A DNA stretch of 39,017 nucleotides, from contig JASGCU010000010.1 in NCBI GenBank assembly GCA_030053935.1, positions 6,330-45,346 of the forward strand, read 5' to 3'. The position numbers and the translations under genes were made by a program. Below the pieces are notes generated by a model that worked only from the letters and a program-made list of their open reading frames with translations, did no database searches and was not told where the DNA came from. This DNA comes from Chitinophagaceae bacterium. GTDB lineage: Bacteria; Bacteroidota; Bacteroidia; Cytophagales; JASGCU01. Position 1 is the first letter of the stretch; the number at the start of each line of letters is the position of its first letter. This document shows, one piece after another, positions 8,403 through 20,400 of this stretch.

Positions 8403-9169
8403 TATTTTATACTATCGTATTTGCTTATTTGTGTATCAAAAAAATTTTCTGATGAAAAATTGAGAGAATCAAATTCATCTAATGTAGTATTTACAGTATC
8501 GTTTTTTTGTGTTTTATTGTTTTCTGAATATATACGTTTAGAAACAAATAATTCTCCAAAAAATTTATTATAATAAAATTGGTCTTCATTATAAGAATAT
8601 TTTATACTATTATAGTCAAAGGAATATTTTGGATATGACTTTTTATCTATTGTCATAAATCGAATACTATCTTTTTTTGATATTTTTGAGGAATCGTGCT
8701 TAAAATGAATATTACTAGACACTAAAGAGTCGGGGATTATAGAAGTAGTAACTGTATCTTTATTTTCTATACTTGGGAAAAACTGGTTTTGTTTTTTTAC
8801 GATATTTATGGTTTTATTTTTATGCTTTTTTGATTTTTTTTTCAATAGCCCGTATGTATTTTTTTCTACGTTATATTTTTTGAGAGGAGTATAATTTGGT
8901 CCGAATAGAGAAAATCTTTCATATCGTATTTGTTCGTAGAGGTGTTGGTGTTTGTCAGAATAGTGATAATCTAAAGAATTTTTTGTTTTGAATAATGTCT
9001 TACAGCTATCACATATTATTTCCATGTATTTTGAGGTAGATTTCAGTGAGGTAGTAGGATATTGTTTGAGTAAGTAGGAGCTTTGATAAGCAGGACATAC
9101 AAGGTTGTAATCACATGCTGAAAAGACAAGTATTACCAGCAAAAAAACATTTTTTTTGAGTAGGGACAT
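8402..9169 (-). CDS. Lipoprotein with a canonical C2H2 zinc-finger motif
   Basis: I do not recognise a named family. The 255-residue protein begins with a lipoprotein signal: basic N-terminus, hydrophobic core, then F-S-A-C, giving lipid-carrying Cys19. A C-P-A-Y motif follows at 25-28. Residues 53-74 fit the classical C2H2 zinc-finger spacing exactly: C53-x2-C56-x3-F60-x5-L66-x2-H69-x4-H74. The rest is Lys-, Ser- and Asn-rich and probably largely disordered, with an aromatic-rich segment near 190-215. C2H2 fingers of this long-loop type are mainly eukaryotic; known bacterial Ros-type fingers have a shorter loop. One on an exported lipoprotein is odd. It lies 38 bases after trhO and overlaps the Nudix start by one base. 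Gene and lipoprotein calls are good; metal binding is inferred from spacing alone. Confidence 0.75.
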   Translation of the reverse strand: MSLLKKNVFLLVILVFSACDYNLVCPAYQSSYLLKQYPTTSLKSTSKYMEIICDSCKTLFKTKNSLDYHYSDKHQHLYEQIRYERFSLFGPNYTPLKKYNVEKNTYGLLKKKSKKHKNKTINIVKKQNQFFPSIENKDTVTTSIIPDSLVSSNIHFKHDSSKISKKDSIRFMTIDKKSYPKYSFDYNSIKYSYNEDQFYYNKFFGELFVSKRIYSENNKTQKNDTVNTTLDEFDSLNFSSENFFDTQISKYDSIK

Positions 9170-9207
9170 TAATTTTATTTTATGTCATTTGTATAATGAC
9201 AGTGTTC

Positions 9208-10194
9208 TCAATTATTTGATATGTTATTGTAAGAAGTTGGTGTTTTTTTCTTCACAACATCTTTATATGGGTTATACCCATTTGTATTTTTTTGATAATA
9301 TCCTGTTCCATCATAAGGTCTTTTATGAGGATTTTGTTGGCATTCGGCGGAGCAGGTACCTTCTAATTTTTCAGCACATTCTTTACAAATAGGCACATGC
9401 TTATTACAAGTAGGATTTGCACAGTTTATCATCTTATCACAGATTTTTTTACAGACATAGCATGAACCTACTATTGTAGGGTTTATTTTATTGACATCTA
9501 CCGCTATTCTACTATCAAATACATAACATTTTCCTTCAAAGTATTCTCCATCTGCTTCTATGCCATATTTTATAATGCCACCGTGAAGTTGGTATACGTT
9601 TTCAAACCCGTTTTCTAAAAGATATGCACTTGCTTTTTCACATTTTATCCCACCAGTACAATAGGTGATAATTTTTTTATTTTGAATAGTTTTTTTGAGT
9701 ACATCTATTTTTTCTTTCAACTCTCTAAAATTTTCGATATCCAAAGTAATTGCATTTTTAAATTTCCCCACTGAATATTCATACTTTGACCTTACATCTA
9801 ATAGGACTGTATCTTTTTCATTGTTTTTTAAAATACTATGCATTTCTTTTGGTTCTATATATGCTCCTGTTTTTTGTATGGGATTTATATAAGGAAGCCC
9901 TGAATGAACAATTTCACGTTTTATTCTGACATGAATTTTTTTAAATACATGAAAATCCACATATTCTATTTTAAATTCTATATGTGCGAATCGTTTATCT
10001 GCTTTGAGATGTTCCATATATTCTTGGCAATTTTCTACAAGTCCGCTTACAGTGCCATTTATTCCTTCTTGTGCGATGATAATTCTTCCGAGTAGTTTTT
10101 TTTCTATACAGTATATATGGTGGGCTTCTCGAAAAGATTCTGTATTATCTATTTGTGTGTAGCAATAGTAGAGTAGAACGCTATATTTTTTCAT
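9208..10194 (-). CDS. trhO: tRNA uridine(34) hydroxylase, rhodanese-domain protein
   Basis: TrhO (YceA family) makes 5-hydroxyuridine at position 34 of certain tRNAs. The sequence has an N-terminal ferredoxin-like domain with the A-Q-E-G-I-N-G-T-V-S-G signature. A rhodanese domain follows with active-site C179 in C-T-G-G-I-K-C (C185 is the second Cys). The tail carries nine Cys, starting C-Y-V-C, as family members do. The open frame extends to 10245 only through a TTG codon. The ATG at 10194 is preferred because the protein then begins M-K-K-Y-S-V-L-L-Y-Y, as homologues do, and because a TTTTG that could be part of a -7 box overlaps the TTG; an ATG at 10221 is the alternative. It lies between the zinc-binding lipoprotein gene and the C2H2 lipoprotein gene. 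Confidence 0.92.
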   Translation of the reverse strand: MKKYSVLLYYCYTQIDNTESFREAHHIYCIEKKLLGRIIIAQEGINGTVSGLVENCQEYMEHLKADKRFAHIEFKIEYVDFHVFKKIHVRIKREIVHSGLPYINPIQKTGAYIEPKEMHSILKNNEKDTVLLDVRSKYEYSVGKFKNAITLDIENFRELKEKIDVLKKTIQNKKIITYCTGGIKCEKASAYLLENGFENVYQLHGGIIKYGIEADGEYFEGKCYVFDSRIAVDVNKINPTIVGSCYVCKKICDKMINCANPTCNKHVPICKECAEKLEGTCSAECQQNPHKRPYDGTGYYQKNTNGYNPYKDVVKKKTPTSYNNISNN

Positions 10195-10321
10195 TTTATT
10201 TTTTGTATTCTTTTCGTACATTTTAAATAATTTATTAATATGCAAAAGTTACATAAACTTTTTATTAAATATAAAATGATATATAAAAAATGAGTCGTAT
10301 TTCTGTTAAAAAATAGGTATT

Positions 10322-11230
10322 TTATTTCAAAGAGCTCACAATAGTTTTCACATTAAAAGAGAACATACCTATATAATTTCCTTCGGGGGAATTAATTTCT
10401 CCCATCGCATCGGAATAGAGTTTTCCTCCTATAGTAAGGGTATGCCCTTTTTCTTTGCATCCTAATATAACAGCTTTCATAGATTTTTCTGATACGGAGG
10501 TTTCTAAAAAAACTGCTTTTACATTTTTGCTTACGATTTCATTCACTATATAGGTTATATCTTTTAAGCCGAAGTCCGATTGTGTGGATATTCCTTGCAA
10601 TCCCATTACTTGTATATTATAAGCATCTCCAAAGTATCCAAAGGCATCGTGGGCTGTTATGAGAATTTTTTGAGATGGTGGTATGGTATTTATTTCTTTT
10701 TTCGCCCATACATCTAATGAATCTAATTGGGAGAGATATGCTATTTCGTTTGTTTTATAAAAATTTGTATGGATAGTGTCAAATGTTTGAAGATAGGAGC
10801 TTATTGTTTTTACTGCTGTTTTCCAAAGTTTTATATCAAACCATACGTGTGGGTCAAAAGAATGAGCAAATGCTGAATTGGTTCTTAATAATTTTTTATT
10901 TATGTCTTTTGTAACAGGTATGACGGGTTTTTGTCTTGCTAATTTTTCAAATACATCTTCCATCTTTCCTTCTAAAAAAAGTCCATTATAAAATACAATA
11001 TCTGATTCTAAAAGGGTGGTTATATCTCCTTGTGTCGTTTTATAGAGATGTGGATCTACTCCTGCTCCCATTAAAAAAGAGGCGGACACGGTATCACCAG
11101 CTATGTTTTTAACAACATCGTATATCATATTGGTTGTGCAGACAATTTTTATTTTTTTTGACTTTATTTCTTTTTTTTCTTCGCAGGATATATTCCATGT
11201 AAGTATAAGAAGAAGGTAGAGTATTCGCAT
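10322..11230 (-). CDS. Zinc-type ABC transporter substrate-binding lipoprotein (cluster A-I)
   Basis: This 302-residue metal-binding protein belongs to the ZnuA/TroA/PsaA family. The signal ends I-S-C, giving lipid-attached Cys16. The four expected metal ligands are His61 (D-P-H), His128 (D-P-H-V-W), His194 (A-H-D-A-F-G-Y-F) and Asp274 (S-D-A-M-G). A His at the third position, rather than Glu, is the pattern of zinc binders such as TroA; the manganese binders PsaA and MntA have Glu there. It lacks the long His-rich loop of enterobacterial ZnuA. It should capture zinc at the membrane and deliver it to an ABC permease, but no permease or ATPase gene lies beside it. It is first in the minus-strand run that includes trhO and the C2H2 lipoprotein. 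Confidence 0.9.
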   Translation of the reverse strand: MRILYLLLILTWNISCEEKKEIKSKKIKIVCTTNMIYDVVKNIAGDTVSASFLMGAGVDPHLYKTTQGDITTLLESDIVFYNGLFLEGKMEDVFEKLARQKPVIPVTKDINKKLLRTNSAFAHSFDPHVWFDIKLWKTAVKTISSYLQTFDTIHTNFYKTNEIAYLSQLDSLDVWAKKEINTIPPSQKILITAHDAFGYFGDAYNIQVMGLQGISTQSDFGLKDITYIVNEIVSKNVKAVFLETSVSEKSMKAVILGCKEKGHTLTIGGKLYSDAMGEINSPEGNYIGMFSFNVKTIVSSLK

Positions 11231-11499
11231 ACAGTTTTTATATAAATTATGAATTGTTAATTATGAGTTATGAATTATTTTTTAGTTATAATATTGTAGG
11301 GGAAGATATATTTGGATTCGTTAATAGCAATGATAATATATTAAGCAAACATAAAAGTCTAGGGCTACGATTTTTAATAATCAGTTTTCCATACTTTTGG
11401 TTGAAATTACTATCATTTACAATTTCTACTTTGTTTTTATTATAAATGCAGGGAATATATAAAAAGAGAGCATCCCATCAATTTTATGTAGGAGGTTTA

Positions 11500-14400
11500 T
11501 TATCTTGCTATTTCGAGAGTTCCTGTTACTACCGAAGAATCATCGCCTTTATCAATATGGTAAATATAAGTTCCATTTGATAGGTTTCCATTATTTCCTA
11601 TGTTCAGCCCTTTATTAGATATTCCTTTAAATACTTTGTCGGTATTATTATATCCTTTTTCTTCATAAACAAGTGTTCCTGTAAACATGGAATATATACT
11701 TATTTGATTATTTGGGTATTGATTTATGCATTCTATTACGAACACATCGTTCAGGTTGTCATTATTAGGAGTTATTATTTGGTAAGGGAAAACATCTATT
11801 CCTATTGTGAATTCGGTGGAGTTTGTGCATTTATTTTTATCCCATACTTGTACGGTATAATTACCATATGCTGCTTGGGGGATTTCTATGGTATTGTATG
11901 TATTACTTTGGGTTTTATTTATCCATATTATGCTGTCTATTTCTGTTATTTCGGAGAAAACGAGAGATGCATTTCCGTTATCTTTTGTGCATTGGGAATT
12001 TTTAGTTTTTACTTGAAATATAGGTTTAGAAACAACTTTATTTATGCTAAAAAAGGTTGGTAATGATTGGCATCCGCTTATTCTATCATTTGTTTTAATG
12101 AAATAATTTCCGGAATCTAGGGTATTATTTTGTTGTCCTGAGAATATTATTTGATCGGGGTTTTCTTGGTTGTACCAATCGAATGTATATTGTGCTATGT
12201 TTTGTGGGATTTGGAGTTCTACACTTCCATTTGGGGTTTTACATTGTGTATTATTTGCATGATTTTTTATGATGGGATTTGATACTTTGGTGGGGTTGAA
12301 AATTACTGTGGTAGTATCTATGCTTGTGCATTTACTGCTGTTATTAATAACTATAAGAGTATATTTTTTTTGAGATAGATTGTTGGCTGATAATGAGGAG
12401 CTTATTTTTGGTAGAATAGATAAAAGTTCTGTGTTAAAAGTACCGTCTTGTTTAAGAGGAAGAATTCCTTCGTACCATTCAAAAGAAAAGAGATTAATGT
12501 TTTCGTTATTTTTTATAATGGCATCTAATTGTGCGTTTCCGTTTTTAGGGGGGCAGTTAGATAATGGTTTTATTTTTTTTATAGCAATTTTAGGAGTTTT
12601 TTTTTCATCTTTTATAATAAGAGTTACATAATTTGATATACAATAAATATCTTGTTTATCAAATACTTTTCCATAATATGTTCCACCAGGGAGATTTGAA
12701 AGAGTATATCCGTTATAGGTTGCTTTGGATACAAATGCGTCTATAGTTACGTCATTTGGAGAAGGTCCTACGGGAATACCTTTTTCTAGAGGGTTCCATA
12801 GGATATGATAATCTGTTAGAATCGATTTTCCGGGAGGGATATTTAGAATATTAGTTACCACTAATCCATTAAAAGGTTCATTACATTTGGTATTAGGGGA
12901 GGAGCTTACTATATTTAGATTTAATCTTACAACTGCTTTATTTAAAATTACAAAAGGTTGTGAACTACTACATCCGTTGGTTTTATCTGTAACAAGTACT
13001 GAATACGTTCCCGCACTTAGATTAGATATACTTGTAAAATTAGAATTAAAGATATTTCCTGATTCTGTGTACCAATCGTATTTATAATCGCCTATATTTC
13101 CGTTGAGAGTTCCTACTTGAATTCCTCCATTTGGTTTTGATGTATTACAATTTGTTACATGTCTTATATTTTTTATTTGAATTTGTGGATATTGTATAGA
13201 GGAATCGTTTATGTTAATGGGGATGGTGTATCCTATTGGGCAATTTGCTTTTTTATGGATGGCTTGTAAATAATACTGTCCTTTTCTTAAATTCTTTATT
13301 AGAGAGGTATCAGATGTATATTCTAGTTTTTGAATACCATCATAAAAAGAGTATATATTATAAATATAATTTTGCAAAGAGTCATTTTGTCCGTCTTTTA
13401 GAATTTGTTTTATATCAATAAGTCCATTTGGGGGTTCACAGATTGTGAGATTGTTTTTTTCTATATATTCGGGATTTATTGTTAGCTGTGGTTGTTTGTT
13501 TATAAGAACAGTACTCTGTTCTGATGAGCATCCATTTGTATTGTTTGTGGTTGTAAGAATATAAGTGTTGGCGGGTATGTTATTTAGTATAGTATTTGTG
13601 CTTTCGAATCCGTCTTGGGTATTCCATTGGAAGGAGTGATTTTCATTTTCTTTTTCTAATAGTGTAGCTTTTAATATTCCGTTTGCTTCTCCTGATAGGC
13701 AGCTTTCATCATTTTTTATATTTTCTATGGTAAAGTTAGGATATGTTGGGATATTTTGAATTTGTTCGGATATAAAACTTACGCAGTTTGTTTTTATATG
13801 TGTTACTGTTATACCGTAAGTTGCGCCTGTAAGGTTAGATGCTGTGTATTGGGGATTTATTTGAGAAGCATTAAGTGGTATATTGTTACCTTTGGTCCAA
13901 ACAAATCGGAAGTTTTTTTGGGATATATCGAAAGTGTCTCGGGGAGAAATTGTTTTGTATGTGTATTCGGATAGTCCTGAAAATCTGAGTGAATCTATAA
14001 TGATAGTACCGTTTTCTTTTGTTACTACACATGCGTCGTTGTTTTTTATTCTTTTTCCTATAAATTCTATAGCATTATTTATAGAATCTTTTTCTAAATA
14101 CATTGGTAGGGAAGTGGTGCAGTTGTTTAGGTCATTTACAACGGAGAGAGTATAGAGTCCTTGTTCTTGATTTGTGATAGTTTTTGAGTCATTAATTGTG
14201 AGATTTGTTATATTTATGGTGTCATTGCCTATACCTTTATACCATTTTATTGTATATGGGGTATTATTTGGGGTTATTTCTATAGTATCTATGTTGATTT
14301 TTCCTACCCCTAATGGTTCTCCTCCTTCGCATCCTTTATCTTTTACAGAAGATGTTATGAAAGTAGGGTATGATCCTGTGCTTTGTATTTGTAAAGATGT

Positions 14401-17400
14401 GCTATTCACTGTGCAGTATTTTCCTATGCCTGTGAGTTTTGTTGTTTTTATGATGTATGAATTTGTAGGCAGGTCTGCTATTGTTTTTGTGGTTTCTCCA
14501 ATAATTCTGTTTATGTGGATAGAATCTATTCTATTAGTATTATTTACGGGATAGTAGTGCCATTTATAGTCGGAGATACTTCCGTTGATTCCATTGAGTA
14601 TTATATTTGAGTTTGTAAAAGTGATGGAGCCATTTCCTATAGTGTCTGTGGGGTTACAAATAGTGTTTGGGGTTACTTGTTGTGGTGGTATAGAGATTTG
14701 GGATATGTTCGGAGATGTATTAATAAGAATATTTTTTATATTTTCGCATCCTGCATTATGTGGGGTATTTTTATTTTTTGTAATTTTTATATTATAATAT
14801 CCTGATGAGAGTTGTGCTAATGAGAGCGTATCATTGGAATTGATGATAGTGCTTCCTCTATTTGTGCTTATGAATAAATTTTTATGAGTGGCAGTATCGC
14901 TTATTGATGAGGTGTTTGCTCTATACCATTTTATTTTATAATCTGAATAAGGAGCATTGATAGTTGTTCCATTTTCTGTAAGGTTGAGTTGTATTTGAGC
15001 ATCTCCTTCGTTATATGAGTTTGTGCAAAAAGTAGATATTGTATTGGTAGCTACGTTTAATATTGGGTTTTGAGTATTATTGATAATGCTTCCTAAGCTT
15101 ATTGCTTGGGTGCATTGGGTTGTATCATTTTTTACAGTTACAGAATAAGTTCCGTTGTTTGCTCTTTGGATTCTGCTATTTACAAAAATATTATCTGTTA
15201 CTATTGATGGAGCGGTAACGGATGTTCCATTTTTTCTCCATGTGAAAGAGTAAGGACCGGTGGGTTGATTTGTATTATATTGGTTTACACTTGTTATATT
15301 TACTTCACCGTTTGGGGTTGCGGAAGTGCAGTTTGTGTTATTGGTAATAGTATAATTGGTGCTGTTTGATAGAGTTATGGGGTTATTGAAAGACGGTATT
15401 TGTAAGGTTGCTTCGGAAGAGCATCCTAATCCATTTCCGAGGGAGTCTATAACTTGTATAGTGTAGTATCTTGTATTTCCTCCTTTTATTCCGATTAATG
15501 AGTCTGTATAAATAGAAGTAGTTGGATTTATAGTTTGGGAGACAGAGTTTATTTTTCCTGATCTGATGAGATTGGGGCTTTGCGAATCTATTCCATTGAA
15601 CCATCTATAAAAATATTTTGTATTTATTTGAAGTGCGGTTAATTGGATGTTTATTTTTGCATTCCCGTTATTCCCTGTTTTACAATAATCATCATTTCTT
15701 GCGATAGATATATTAATATTTGGATAGGTGAGATTGGGGTTGATTTGGAGTTCTATGGGTTGTGTTTTGCATCCTGTGTTTTTATGTTCAGCGTATACAT
15801 AATAATATCCTGCGGTTTTATTTTTAATGCGAGCAGTATTTTCTGCTAATATATTCAGTACTGAGGGGTTTTCATTTATTCCACTTACAAAGTACCCTAT
15901 GTTATCGTTTGTAAAAGAGAGATCTTTTTGGGAAGTTTCTGTTTTACTTTGGTACCATCTAAATGAAAAGTTAGTGCTGTCGTTAGAGTATTTTGTGGGT
16001 GATTTTAGGGATTTTGTTTCTATTATGAGTTCTCCATTTGCTGGTGAGCAGTAGGTTTGGTTTACTATTCTTACACTATCTTTAGAGAGATTGGTATTAG
16101 AAGGATCTATTGCGGGTATTATTATATTTTGGGTATAAATACAGTTATTATAGAAATCTACTTCTGCTATAACAGATGAGATGTTTTTCTGTTTATTTGT
16201 TATAGTAGATCTTACTTGAGTTCCTGATGTAAAATTATTTGTTCCTGTTATTTTTTGAAAGTAGATGTTGACGGTGTCTGGGTTTGCGGAATTTTTATTT
16301 TTAATGGATAGGATGACAGCGGTGTCATTATTTGCTATAAGTGTTTCTCCTTTTCTGAATTGTGGATTTGTGGCAAATATCAGATTTGTAGTAGGTATAG
16401 CTCTATCTATGACGGTTATATATTCGTTATTTTGGAATACATCTGCATTTCCACGTGGGAGGAATAGTAAAGAGGATGTATCATTTGCAATAGTGTTTAT
16501 AGATGCTGAAGCGGTGGTGTATGGGTTCCATTGGGTTAATGGGGTGTTAGGAATATTTTTAAAGAAGCCACCAGATTCTTGTTGGGTAGTAGAAACGTTG
16601 AAAGTATTATACCATCGGAATCTTATATTTCCGGGTTGTGTGCTATCACTTGGTATTTTTATGGCTTTTGTTTGGATTTTTCCGTCGGTAGTATATGTGT
16701 TTATATTACAGATATTATTTTCTATTGGATTATAGTATTGGAGGACGGGTGCAAAGGTTTTATTTTTAATAGTATCTGTAGCAGCATAGTGCCAGCATTG
16801 GGTTCCTGTTTTATTTCGGGCTATTGCTGTGTAATACCCTGGTGGGAGGTTATTTATCAAGGTGGTATCTCCTGCGGAGATTGCTTGCAGAGTATTTGTT
16901 TGGGATGCATTTGTAAAATTATGCTGAAATGTTCCAAAATTTCCTAAGGTTCCATTTGTTATGTATTTTGCGGGAAAAGCATATTGTTTTCCATTAAAAT
17001 AAAAAGGTTTTGGGACTAAAATTCCTCTTGCTACACTATCTTGTGTAGAAGGTGTTACCCCATTTCTAAATATGTAGATGTCAAAAGTAGTTATATCATC
17101 ATTTCTTCCTGTTGCAAACCCTAATCTACTCATGTTTTTTGTGGTTGTATTTACACTTAGTGTATCATCTTGTATGGATACGAGAGCATTTCCATTTTCT
17201 GTGCAAGATTCTATTTGTTGCAATGATTTTATTTGGGTAGTTTGTTGTCCTAAAAATCTGAGTTGGAAAGATTCTTGGTAACGACATCTAGAAATAGGGT
17301 CTTGTATCAATAAGGAGTATGTTCCTGCGGGGATTTGTGCTAATATAAGAAAAGTTTTAGATGTGAGTATGCTGTCTTTTCTATAAAGAAGAGGGGAGGA

Positions 17401-20400
17401 GTTGATGCCTGTTTGTAAAAATGTTACAAGGGTATTGTGCGATAAGGAATCAGATGTAGCATTTTTTGTTTTGTCTTGCGTTCCTTCGTACCAAAGATAC
17501 TTATATCCTATTCCATTGTTTCGTAGTCCATTTATTTCGGTATGGATTTCTCCTGAGTTGGTGTTACAATCGCCTGGAATGTTTCCTCCTAATACTGTAT
17601 AATTTGGTGATGCAAAAGATTGGTTTTTTATTTTTCCTGTTCCATTATCTGTAAAGATAGTATTTGGTTTTTGAGGTATATTATTATCTATGGTTATAAA
17701 AAGTGGTTGTATTATTTCACATCGAGAAGTGCTATCTTTTACCCATACTGTATATTTATCGGCAGCTAATCGTATCAAAGAATCTTTTCCGTTTCTCATA
17801 GATATTATCCCAGAGTTAATTGTATATGGTCGTGTAATATGTGAGTTTGGGATAGAGGTATTAGAAAGAGTTATGCTTCCATTTGGGATAATTTTTTGAG
17901 ATGGGTCAGGAGAAGTAATTTCGCCCAAGTACCATTCGTAGGTGTATTCGGGTTTGTACCCTATGGGGGTTCCGTTTGTAAATCCGTTATTTATAACTTC
18001 TACAACAGCAGTTCCATCGGGTGGGTTGCATTCTTGTTGTGCGGTTTTATTTTTCAATTGTGAGTTTATGTTTGGGGTAGATTTTTTTACAACAGTAGAT
18101 CGGGCAGCGAAACACTGTGTAACACTGTCTGTTACTTTTACTGTGTATGTATTTTGGGATATATTTGATAGGTTGCGGGTAATGCAGCTTTGGCAGATAG
18201 GGGTTGTAACTATGTCACTACCCGTGTACCAGTTCCAATTATATTTTCTATTTGGGATTTCATTCAGAATATCAAAGGTTATTTCAGCATTATCGTTTGC
18301 AAGGATAGGAGTGCAGTTTGTATTATCTTTTAGGGTATTTGCTTGTAATTCTATGGTGAGAGCATCTCTATCTGATGTTACGTGGAGGACGGTATCTCTT
18401 GTTCTGCATCCTGTATTTTCATCTACTACTCTTAGGGTATAATATCCTGTATCTAAATTTTGAATAAACGTGGTATCTGCTCCTTGTACTGTTGCAATTG
18501 TAGTAGTACTTGTGCTTCGTACGGATCCTTTTTTGTGAGTGATAGTATCTCCGTTAAATATTTTTTTAGAAGAAAGTGGGGGAATAGTTGTTCCCCAGTA
18601 CCATTGATAATCATAGTTTCCTGTTCCATTTACTATATTTTGTAGTCCAATGCTGCCATTTGGATATAATGGGCTGGGAGTACATACATTTACGGGATAG
18701 GCACTTTCATTTTGAAAAGAAGTATATTCGGGATATCTGATGCTATCTGTAACATTCAGCACAAAAAAAGTTGTGTCGCATCCATTTATATTATCTGCTA
18801 TATTTACTATATATGTCTGTGAAGTGGGGATTTGATTCAATGTATTAGATTGAATATATGGTTTATTTGCTTGTTGGTCGGTGGAAGATATTCTATTTAC
18901 TTCAGGATTATTTATATCTATATTTTGTGCATAATACCATTTATATTGATAGTTTTGAATAGAATTTTGAGCATTAGTAGGTATTGCTTTTAAAACTCCA
19001 TTAAATTTATGAGTTACAGCGGTATCGCATATAGAATTTGTTTTCCTATTTATTGAGAAGGTTGGTTTTTTTAATTTATCTAATAAGAACGCATCTACAA
19101 TATCAGATGCGCATTTTGTTTCGTTATGTATGACACGAAGAGTATAGTTACCACCTCTTAATTGTCCTGTGTTTTTTGTATTAGATATAATTGCACCACT
19201 GTTTTCACGCCACTGAAATATAAAATTATTAGTATCAGAGGTTATGATTGTATTATTATAGAGGAGTCGAACGTTAATTTTCCCATTGGAAATAGTACAT
19301 CCTGTATTTGGAGTGGTTACTATGGAATCCAAGATAGGTTTTATTTGTTCATTTACAACTGTAATATTAGTGCTATCTATACAGTTATTATAAGTATTTG
19401 TTACTTTTACTTTATAGGTGCCTGAATCTAATCCTGATAATACAGATCTGTTAGAGTCGCCTAAATACAAGAAAGATGATACTTTTTCCCATTGATATGT
19501 ATGAGGATTGTTAAGAGCATTTAAAACATTTACAGATATTACCCCTGTGGGTGTTCCACCAAAACAGGAGTTATTTTTTTTTACGAGATTAGTACTGAGT
19601 ACAGGATTTATAATACTGTCTCTGACTGTAATAGGAGTATATTCGGATTCACATCCACCATATTCGGGTTTTAATTTTACTTTTACATAATAAGTAGCTC
19701 CCATTGCTCCATTCCATTTTCCATTCAGATGTGTTAAGGAATCTGCTGTTTCTATTCTTACTATAGAGGATGCATTAGGATAAATATTATTCAATTGAGG
19801 ATTGTACCAATTTATTGTATAATGAGAAATGTCATTAGATATTTCGGGACTGGGTCTTATGAATATTTTTATTTTTCCATTAAAAGAATTTATATCGCAA
19901 GATGTATTTTTAGAGATTTTATGTGGTAAGAATCTAATTATTTGATCGTCTTTCAGAATAGTAACATTAATAGGGGTGGTAGAGCATTTGCTGGATTGGT
20001 TTATTGCTGTAATACTATATTGAACAGTTCCATTGAGTTTTTGAAAGGTGTAAATGGTCGCTATGCTATCTGGATTATAATATGCTACCACTGTTGTATC
20101 GGTTCCATTGGGGGCTGTTAGTCTAATAGAGTATTGGGTAGTTGCGTTATCGTTTTGTGCTTGTATTTTTAGAGTAATACTTCCATTGGGGATTGAGCAG
20201 GAGGTGTGATTTGTTTTTCTGAATGATATTTGAGGAGTATCTAGTTCTGTTTTTATATCAAATATATAAGGGTTTGTTTGGCATCCGGTAATATTATTTC
20301 TATATAAAAAGGAATATCTTCCATTTTGTAAGGTATGAAATATTCCATCTAAAGAACCATAATCAGGAACAATAGTATTATCTCTCACTAAAATAGTAGG

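Noticed and set aside
10195-10245. TTG start extending trhO by 17 residues
   Set aside because: The extension is Lys/Asn-rich, unlike homologous N-termini, and overlaps a possible promoter box. ATG at 10194 gives the usual start.
11254-11445. 63-codon plus-strand frame between the zinc-binding lipoprotein and the giant gene
   Set aside because: Low-complexity hydrophobic translation with no supporting signal; more likely non-coding.
17942-18442. Long open frames (up to 166 codons) on the plus strand opposite the giant gene
   Set aside because: They are antisense to an intact 4141-codon frame with continuous domain structure, have no recognisable protein features, and reflect low stop density opposite this composition.
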